Of a DNA stretch of 64,000 nt, positions 58,301-64,000 are shown piece by piece. Numbering within the stretch: position 1 is the first letter of the stretch; each line of letters begins with the position of its first letter. This DNA is from Astropecten irregularis (taxonomy: Eukaryota; Echinodermata; Asteroidea; Paxillosida; Astropectinidae): NCBI GenBank assembly GCA_963971285.1, contig OZ020250.1, forward strand, positions 21,914,783 through 21,978,782. Reading direction: 5' to 3'. The translations under genes were made by a program, and so were the position numbers. The notes below the pieces were generated by a model. It had not been told where the DNA came from and searched no databases. It worked only from the letters and a program-made list of their open reading frames with translations.

Positions 58301-59322
58301 ATTGGCACTTCATGGTACGGTGTTCACCTGAGAAAAGCACTTTCACCTTGAAATGTTGCTCTTATTTATAGCATTGAGAAGCGGGAACAAAATTGTGAAA
58401 AAACATGTTTTTATCTCTACATGAAATGTATGCATTCTTTACTTTGTAATAATAGCGTTTGAGTGACACATAGGTCTTTCAGCTTGTATGAACCCTGAGG
58501 TCATATTTCTGATTATATCTTTCTTATGATGCTCTATAAATTCCTATTTGACAATAAGACACATCCAAGTCTCGACAACATCAGGATTGCAGGGGTCTAA
58601 TTGTGATTTTTGATAATGAACATTGGAAGGTTTTGGACAGAAATTGTAATTGTTCGTTCTCAGAAACATTTCACTTTGTAGTCTAATGATGACGTACTCT
58701 GACAATCTGTGATGAACATACTCTACATGACAGTTGTTTGATTGTCAGATTTAAGTATTTACAACCCACAGATCAACAAAGAAATGAATTGGAGACAGAA
58801 GAATTGTTGTGAAAAGTGAAGATATCAGATTCATGCCCTAATGCCATTATGCTTTCTCGCACAGTTAATGTATGCATGCACACAACTCACAAATATCTCT
58901 TGCATTTAGCAAGCCACATTGCAAATGAGTATGCATGTACGTAATGCAACATAAACAATATGCATAATTTCTAAAATACCTACGTCATATGTGTTGCAAG
59001 AGTAGGTATTACACACATATTATACAAGCGTCTAATACACATAGCAGATTGTACTTGGTAATTATACATTTTATGCATTTCTAGATTTCAAGTACGCATA
59101 TCATTTCTGTTCAGACACTTGTGAATGTTATGGATGTAAATTAAAATTCAGACATGAAAAGGAAGGGAATAGACATCCATTGGAAAAAAAAACACACTTC
59201 ATGAGAAGTACGTTAACTTTCAGACTTAATTTGAAATTTGGTTGTTTTTCTTGACTTTGCAGGACTTTGCGACTTGGATACTGAGGCTGAACAGTTTGTG
59301 CCAGACTTTCAGAGCGACAATC
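31304..59322 (+). CDS. ETV1: PEA3-subfamily ETS transcription factor (ETV1/4/5), N-terminal four coding exons
   Basis: PEA3 factors are nuclear ETS-domain activators downstream of FGF/MAPK signalling. Joining 31304-31357, 32236-32371, 49933-49977 and 59263-59322 gives 98 codons plus one base, all introns GT..AG and phases consistent. Three blocks match vertebrate ETV1/ETV5: GGFYDQEVPYM (MDGFYDQQVPYM), DSEELFQDLDQLQDEWL (DSEELFQDLSQLQETWL) and EQFVPDFQSDN (identical in ETV5). The middle block is the acidic N-terminal activation domain. Residues 19-60 differ from vertebrates. The central region and the ETS DNA-binding domain lie beyond the window. ETV1, 4 and 5 are vertebrate duplicates, so the symbol stands for the group. 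The introns are large (878 bp, 17.6 kb, 9.3 kb). Confidence 0.9.
32236..32371 (+). CDS. ETV1: PEA3 exon 2: cysteine/aspartate-rich segment
   Basis: The acceptor is TTTTGTGCAG and the donor GTAAGA. It reads TVPDVDESSPGGYCDDYGCG, YRAEYHDKQDSDCCLDKDCL and EKDSE, plus one base. The last residues DSE join exon 3 to make DSEELFQDL. There are five cysteines. Vertebrates have a basic stretch (RKRKF) here, so this part has diverged strongly. Confidence 0.85.
33435..33566 (+). mobile_element. 3' fragment of TTAAAGGT-family MITE
   Basis: GCACTTCAGGCAGAAAACATT, AAATCTGTGAACATTT and TTTTGGTTTGTTACCAATG..CCTTTAAA follow the order of the right half of copies A and B. Confidence 0.6.
35098..35458. mobile_element. 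MITE with about 34-bp terminal inverted repeats
   Basis: The left end AGGCCATAAACAAAAATTGT (then TGTATTGGAGTAAC) is inverted at the right end (GTTACACCAATACAACAAAT, then TTTTTTATGGCCT). The interior has poly-T tracts and a hairpin AGTATTTGACAAGTCAAACACT. No protein encoded. Confidence 0.8.
37145..37291. mobile_element. GGGGCCGATTTCAC MITE
   Basis: Left end GGGGCCGATTTCACGAAG and right end TTTGGTGAAATCCAGCC are inverted. Internal CTAAGCAACGTGTGATGTCACAA matches, in reverse complement, TTGTGACATCACACTTTGCTTAG in the 44110 element. Confidence 0.7.
37890..38240. mobile_element. MITE with 25-bp terminal inverted repeats
   Basis: GGGGCCAATTTCATATAGAG (then CTGCT) at the left is inverted as AGCAGCTCTATGAAATTGGC (then CCC) at the right. 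Inside, CTCCTTGTGAATGTTATGCTCAG occurs twice (about 37990 and 38086). A diverged internal relative may lie at 2490-2570. Confidence 0.85.
38826..38854. repeat. (TACATG)n microsatellite
   Basis: About four and a half perfect 6-bp units of GTACAT. The same word TACATGTA is scattered through 34-64 kb. Confidence 0.9.
39537..39561. repeat. Poly-C then poly-A tract
   Basis: About 15 C residues followed by about 11 A residues, in the PEA3 intron. Lengths are uncertain for sequencing reasons. Confidence 0.8.
40420..40631. mobile_element. Putative MITE with GGAGCTTTAGATT ends
   Basis: GGGAGCTTTAGATT at the left is approximately inverted as AATCTTAAGCTCTC at the right. GTTCACGTCGAC near the left and GTCGACTTTGTCAACGTGAA near the right extend the symmetry. 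About 210 bp, no coding capacity. Confidence 0.5.
42830..43018 (+). mobile_element. Partial copy of the 20693 MITE
   Basis: ATATAGGTTGTGATTTGCCA, TTGAAGCTGAAGCTCTGTTG and GCAGCCAAAAGCCTCTATTT follow the same order as 20755-20875. The left terminal repeat is diverged and the right one is missing. The two longest chance frames of the region (42725-43252 and 42657-43127) overlap it on opposite strands. Confidence 0.7.
44110..44260. mobile_element. GGTCGATTTCAC MITE, second copy
   Basis: It opens GGTCGATTTCACAATTG and closes TTTCGTGAAATCAAGCCC. The interior is the approximate reverse complement of the 37145 element. Confidence 0.65.
45513..45612 (+). repeat. Repeat with hammerhead-like core, copy 2
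   Basis: GTCTC, CTGATGA (45521-45527), stem II arms ACTAG and CTAGT around AGCAGG, then GAAAC (45547-45551), GTT and GAGAC. GTCTC and GAGAC pair as stem I. The bases between GAAA and the cleavage triplet reduce to the palindrome AACGTT, with no hairpin loop. About 50 downstream bases match the 30303 copy. Confidence 0.55.
49043..49290 (-). mobile_element. TTAAAGGT-family MITE, internally deleted copy
   Basis: Left end TTAAAGGTACTATCATACTT, right end AAAGTGTGATATTACCTTTA. Internal ATGGTGATGGTAGAAACATG and CTGCATTTCTTTGACAGAAA are reverse complements of copies A and B. The middle, including the GATC palindrome, is missing. Confidence 0.8.
49933..49977 (+). CDS. ETV1: PEA3 exon 3: acidic activation domain
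   Basis: The acceptor is TCCTTGCAG and the donor GTAAGT. Joined to exon 2 it reads EELFQDLDQLQDEWLDG. ELFQDLxQLQxxWL is nearly invariant in vertebrate PEA3 proteins and forms the short helical core of the activation domain. At 45 bp it is too short to be called without homology. Confidence 0.92.
49978..59262 (+). other. 9.3-kb PEA3 intron
   Basis: No exon recognised. It contains a SINE at 53847, a C14 run at 55363-55376, an (AAAC)n run at 56530-56562, a C-rich run at 58029-58040 and AT-rich spacer. Confidence 0.6.
53847..54020 (+). mobile_element. tRNA-derived SINE-like element
   Basis: A-box-like TGGTGGTCCAGCTGGTAAG (53855-53873) and B-box-like GGAGGTTCTTGATGCC (53891-53906) are separated by 20-25 bases. 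A body and AT-rich tail follow (TAACAGCATTATTTATGCTTT). CAAGTGTAATGAGACTAACC (53949) recurs in altered form at about 54098. Confidence 0.5.
59263..59322 (+). CDS. ETV1: PEA3 exon 4: EQFVPDFQSDN
   Basis: The acceptor is CTTTGCAG and the donor GTAAGT. It reads LCDLDTEAEQFVPDFQSDN after a split G, and ends one base into the next codon. EQFVPDFQSDN is identical to vertebrate ETV5 (ETV1 has EQFVPDYQAE). The next exon is outside the window or in the last 4.7 kb; I did not find it. Confidence 0.92.
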
Positions 59323-60837
59323 GTAAGTAAACCAAACACTCTCTAAGATTTGTTCAGTTGATATTCGTGTCATCTGGGAATGCTCCATGTGCGTGACAAT
59401 ATCGTCATAGACAAAAACAATATTTAGCTTCCAGGGCCATCTTGCAAGAAATTCGCAGAAAAATGGGAAATGCATGAAGTCTTCTTTGCGTAGGAGAACG
59501 TTTAAAAATGTGGGAAAACATGGGTTGTTTATTTTGTAGGGTTTTTATGGTTCTTCTGCCACGTGTCGGTTTCAGAAAAGAGATAATTTCGCGGATGTGC
59601 TTCTCTTTACAATTACAAAATCACGCATGTTGCCTGCACTATAGACACAATTTGAATTTGTATATTGAGAGTTGTAAAAAAAAAACCAATCTTGTCGTCC
59701 GTTGAACTCATTTTATTGATGGAGATATCAGGGTCCAGATATTTTATACGGGTAGACGTTTTCAAGAAACAAGGGAAGGTTTGTTTTGTCTGTAACTTGC
59801 ATTTGGCTGGACTCTACATTTAATTTCGTCTTCACGGTTGATATCTGTAAGAAACTATTATCAACCCTGAATTTTCCTGATCCAAACTTTTCTTGGCGAA
59901 AGTTTCCTCTCTGCCGACCATTGTGACATGATATAGGTCAAGTGTGTACATGTAGTTCAGTGGCATCATAAAAACACTAATAAAACCCAACATAGGTCAT
60001 GTGTCACATGGATACATAGCGTCTTTACTGCATGCTCAGCTGCACATATACATGGTCCACTTTAGGGACCGTTAAACACGGCAATGAAATATCTCATATA
60101 TAGACCGAGTCTAATGATTTGAGCGTCAGGTCTAGTACACACAATCCTTGACCGATCAAGTACGTTGGTCTTCGACAGTACTCAAACTTCACGCTTCAAG
60201 TCTCAATTTGTTTTTGTAAATTGCAATTTCTGGAAAAAAATTCCATGTACAGAAAACTGTATAAAGAATGTAACGGTAGGGGCGCCCTCGTTCAGCCAAA
60301 CATTTATCAAATTTGTAAGCCGTCCTCTAAATACTGTACACAAGAGCGGGGAACATTTTTGTTTTTAATTGAAAATAATTAAATGAATTATCAAAAAAAA
60401 ATTCAATAAATTATTATTAATTTAAATTGACGATGTTCTTGTCTCTGGTACATGTAAACTGTATATTCATGGATGATGACAATGTCTCTTTGCTCAAACC
60501 AGCGAAACCCAAGTTAATAAGCCGCACATGATGCTTGAGTATGTGATTTCTCAGCTCACCGCTGCCTGCTGAGTGACGTCACTCACTGATTTTAATCATG
60601 TGTACAAAAATAACATCCCTCTTGTGTCCTTGTAGGTGTTTGCCTGCACATTCGTGTTTTTCAATCTTCACATTCATTCCTTGTTTTTCTTTTCTTCTCT
60701 GGGTCTTTTTGTCCTTCTTGTGTTTTGTAATAAATTCTGTATACGGTTATGATTTATATAATTTCTGTATTTCTTTTTGTTTGGATGGAAAATGGGAAAT
60801 GTCTGTTGAAAATGCTTTTATTGAAAAGTGAAAAATT

Positions 60838-60916
60838 GACCGGAGTGGGATTCGAACCGGTGACCCCCTGAATACCGTACAGGCGCTCTACCAAGTACCA
60901 ACTGAGCCATCCAACC
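60838..60916 (-). pseudogene. tRNA-like pseudogene or SINE head
   Basis: On the minus strand the A box GGCTCAGTTGGTA and B box GGTTCGAATCCC are perfect, and CCTG..CAGG forms an anticodon stem. The D arm carries a 7-base duplication (TTGGTACTTGGTA) and the T stem has mismatches, so it cannot be a normal tRNA. A GGT (Thr-like) anticodon is possible but not reliable. There is no evident SINE body. Confidence 0.7.
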
Positions 60917-63499
60917 CTACGTTAGTGGTGTCCCCAATAGTCAATTATCTTAGTTCATTATGAAAATGCTTTAATTGGTTGTCTGAGTATTAAGGTGAAC
61001 AACCAGAGGGCTTGTGGAGGGTAATCACCTCCATATGCATCCAATTTCATTTCTAGTTGGACATAGGAATAAAGAAATCATGGCGTCTTTGTTTAATTTG
61101 ACATGTGCGTGGTGTATGTTTGGGAGCTTGTTGGCCAACTTGGTCCATTTTAAATCCACAGATTGTGACAATGTATACCCCAATTATTTTCTTTAACACC
61201 TTTTGACTTTTTGTGTAATTAATTAGTTGTTTTTGGTCTTGATTTTTCCAAGTTTGGAATACTTGTACATGTGCATGTAAGGAGTGATAGGAACTGACTT
61301 GAATTCTATAGGTGAAGTTTATGACTACCCCTTGCTGTATTTGCACATTACTGCTTGGTAGACACTTCCGTAAATGGTGTCCCTCGATACACATTACCAC
61401 CTCCCCTGTGGGCGAATGTATCCCAATTTATCCTCGATTATGTCTCATAATTCCCTTCCGTAATGTTCCCGTCTCGATGTACATGTAGTTGCAGAGATTA
61501 ATTTCTTTGTCGTTTGATGATCAACTGCGACCATAAATGGGCTAGGAAGTAGATTTTACGGTCTGTTTATTTGGAGGAAACGGCCTCAGAATTTGGATGC
61601 GTACCCCAAAGTTGGTGGAATGACCCAAATCTGAAGAATGCGCCATGGGTCTAACATTGACTGGCGATGTTATGGCGCATTTGGGCAAACATTTGCACCT
61701 GGGGAGATTACTACTGCTCCTTCAAGGTGCACTGCTATGATAACAAATTCCACCATCTACATGATGTAAACTGCTGCATGTCTAAATGCGTGTCGTCTGT
61801 GTGCGAGTTAGACATGCAGTGTACACATGGATGTGAATATCATAGGCTTACTGTGTCATGGAGAAATTATAAAAAGCTGTGGAAACAAAAAATATGCTCG
61901 TCAGAAAGTCCCTTTTGTTCATTTCATTTCTATTTCGTTTTTTCTCCCTCGCAAGGCAGAATTTATAAATTGGATTCATGAAATCATTGCCGATTGAATT
62001 TAAAATGACACACTGGTCAGAAAAATGACAAGGATCACAAGTTAACAAGGTGATGGAAACTGACATTGTTCCTCATTACGTATTCCTTTCGGGTTTTTTC
62101 TGATATGGTCGCTTCATCTGATTGCTAGATTCATTTAACCTTGGATGCTTTGTGATCATATTATTTGGTCGTTGTCATTTTTTCTGGCTCTTTATAATAT
62201 GTCTCTTGACAGTAGCCATATCAAATGATGCTGCAGTAATTTCGATAATAGCTTATACTGACGCCACTGTAACAATATTTAACCAGTTACGCAAGGATAC
62301 GTTCAGGATTACCTTTTCACTTAAGTCACAATGCGTGACACTCGGACGTATGTTCTTGGTTTTTTTTATATATATTATTATTCTTTGGGGTTATGTGTGT
62401 GTGCGTGTGTTTCTTTTTTCTCGTATTTGAGCATTTCCGGAATGGTAGGCCCATCAATCAGAATATAGCCGGGTTGCTTCGTGCTATTCATTGGCAGTCA
62501 TGCAGAAATCGTATTATTATTTTTTTCTTCACTTTTCCATTTTGTGTGTACGTGTGCGTGTATAGACTGAAAAGCTGATGTTTCTCTTTAGTTTGTTCTG
62601 AACAATGCTTGTTTCCGTTTGGGCAGTCGTTTGCCCCAGACAAGGGGCAAGAAATTCAGCCATTATGGATGGGGGGGGGGGCCTTGGGGGCGACCGATTA
62701 TGCAGCTTTTTGTAAGCATCAAAAGAAAAGAAGAAGAAATCCAAAATTGTACACATGATAAATCATCGACGTTCTCTTGACTAAATGAGTTATTATTTTT
62801 ATTTTTATTTTAGAATCCATATTTAACGGTATGATCATATTAGACTATAGGAGAAAACCTGCATTCATATAGGCATTTCCATGGTTTGGGAAAAATTTTG
62901 TAACGTAAGTTACCTCTTTTTGTGCATATTTGCATGAATTTTTAAGACATAATAGGTGGTATACTAGCTGATTCCAGTTTCCAATAAAACATTTTTAAAT
63001 TGGAGTCTTTCAAGAATGATTGATCGAAGAATAGGTCAAAGTCACTTAACAGGTAACCTATTTAATACCCTGTGGAATTACATGTACCTATATATGATGT
63101 TTGCCCAACCTTAGGAATTAAAAAAAGGACACAAGCAAGAAACAACTGGGCAGTACATTACATTAGTACATAATTTACATGTACATGTATATGTTCATAA
63201 ATTATGTAACCCATGTAGGTTCATTGTACATTTGCTGTATACAGCAATTAGGGCCTACTGCATTGCTATGCCATGCAGGTACATGTAGGAATGTGCTCTA
63301 TTTATTATCCTTATCAGTTTTTTTTTAATAAGGGTCAATGTACCCGTAATTTCATATTTAGAGTGTTGTGTAATGTGGTAATTGTACAGGTCAGTGAGTA
63401 AAACAATAAGTGCACATGCAATACTGAACATGTATACAATGCTTGTACATCATGTCCATGTGCTTATGATGTGCAGGTACTTTAGGTGTGCCATTGATG

Positions 63500-63854
63500 T
63501 TAAAGGTAATATCATACTTTTGGTTTTTATCAAAGAAATACAGATTCATGGGCAAAAATATCAAGACAGATACAGTAACAGTCATCTGTGAAATTTCAGT
63601 CCCATACGGTGCCCACTTTTTGAGAAAACAGTGAAAAACAGCCACAAGTCTATTCTCTTTTATTTTTGATCTTTTAAAAGATCAAAAAGATTTTCGGTCG
63701 TTGTTTGACTAATTTCTGGATAAATACACCATTTCAGGCAGACAAATTTTAACGGTATGTTTCTACCACCACCATCTTCATACCATGTAAGTTATACGTA
63801 AATCTGTGAAGATTTCTGTTTTGGTTTCTTACCAAAGTATGATACTACCTTTAA
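63500..63854 (+). mobile_element. TTAAAGGT-family MITE, full copy
   Basis: TTAAAGGTAATATCATACTT at the left and AAGTATGATACTACCTTTAA at the right are inverted; the interior has CAGATTCATGGGCAAAAAT, GATCTTTTAAAAGATC and TTTCTACCACCACCATCTTC. This is the most complete copy in the window. Confidence 0.9.
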
Positions 63855-64000
63855 TAACTATGACATCTTCAATCTGCATATAACTGCCTGCAAGTCATAT
63901 TATTATAACAGTAACATCTACTGGTGCATGTTACAGTACCAGCACATGTTGGACTGCCCAAAAACCTATTTTCATCACTCAGAGACTAAGAAAAAAATAA

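Larger units (their letters stand above)
59323..64000 (+). other. PEA3 intron, right part
   Basis: Apart from a tRNA-like relic (60838-60916) and a MITE (63500-63854) I see no gene. AT-rich; several TACATGTA words near 63170-63290. Confidence 0.55.

Noticed and set aside
61667..61981. Cysteine-containing frame of 104 codons
   Set aside because: Cysteines come from TGC/TGT-rich text; there are no domain spacing, splice signals or similarity to PEA3 proteins.

Overview
The window is animal nuclear DNA. It is AT-rich, with short exons bounded by GT..AG introns, many short inverted-repeat (MITE-like) elements and tRNA-derived SINEs. Two genes can be read, both on the + strand. The proteins are close to vertebrate ones, but the genes are compact and the repeats look like those of marine invertebrates. 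An invertebrate deuterostome, most likely an echinoderm, is my best guess; the species is not proven by the sequence.

Gene 1 (2146-19918) is a type I diacylglycerol kinase of the DGKA/DGKB/DGKG group, closest in feel to DGKB. I assembled 17 coding exons whose phases all agree; they give 671 residues plus a split codon and end at a TAA. The order is EF-hand 1, EF-hand 2, C1a, C1b, a serine/basic linker, the catalytic domain (GGDGT, then [10 protein letters not shown]) and the accessory domain. The N-terminal recoverin-homology exons lie upstream of the window. A 22-bp minisatellite of 22 units sits in the intron that splits C1a.

19919-31251 is the intergenic stretch. It holds the DGK 3' UTR with a 15-bp hairpin, several MITEs, a TATA/octamer promoter-like cluster near 23.1 kb, a short echo of DGK exon 16 at 22979, and hammerhead-ribozyme-like repeats near 29-30 kb.

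Gene 2 (31304-59322, continuing past the right edge) is the 5' part of a PEA3-subfamily ETS transcription factor (ETV1/ETV4/ETV5). Four coding exons are visible: the FYDQ-VPYM start, a cysteine/aspartate-rich segment, the acidic activation domain (DSEELFQDL) and EQFVPDFQSDN. The ETS DNA-binding domain must lie to the right. Introns of 17.6 kb and 9.3 kb fill most of 32-59 kb and carry MITEs, SINEs and many TAGGCCTA/TACATGTA words.

The main result is the order type I DGK then PEA3 factor, head-to-tail on one strand. It matches human DGKB-ETV1 (7p21) and DGKG-ETV5 (3q27), so the window appears to preserve the single ancestral copy of a linkage later duplicated in vertebrates. The second notable observation is a set of repeats with a hammerhead-like core and a self-complementary stem III, the form reported for Penelope-like elements. 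The two genes act in different processes (lipid second-messenger removal and transcription), so their linkage more likely reflects shared cis-regulatory DNA than a joint pathway.
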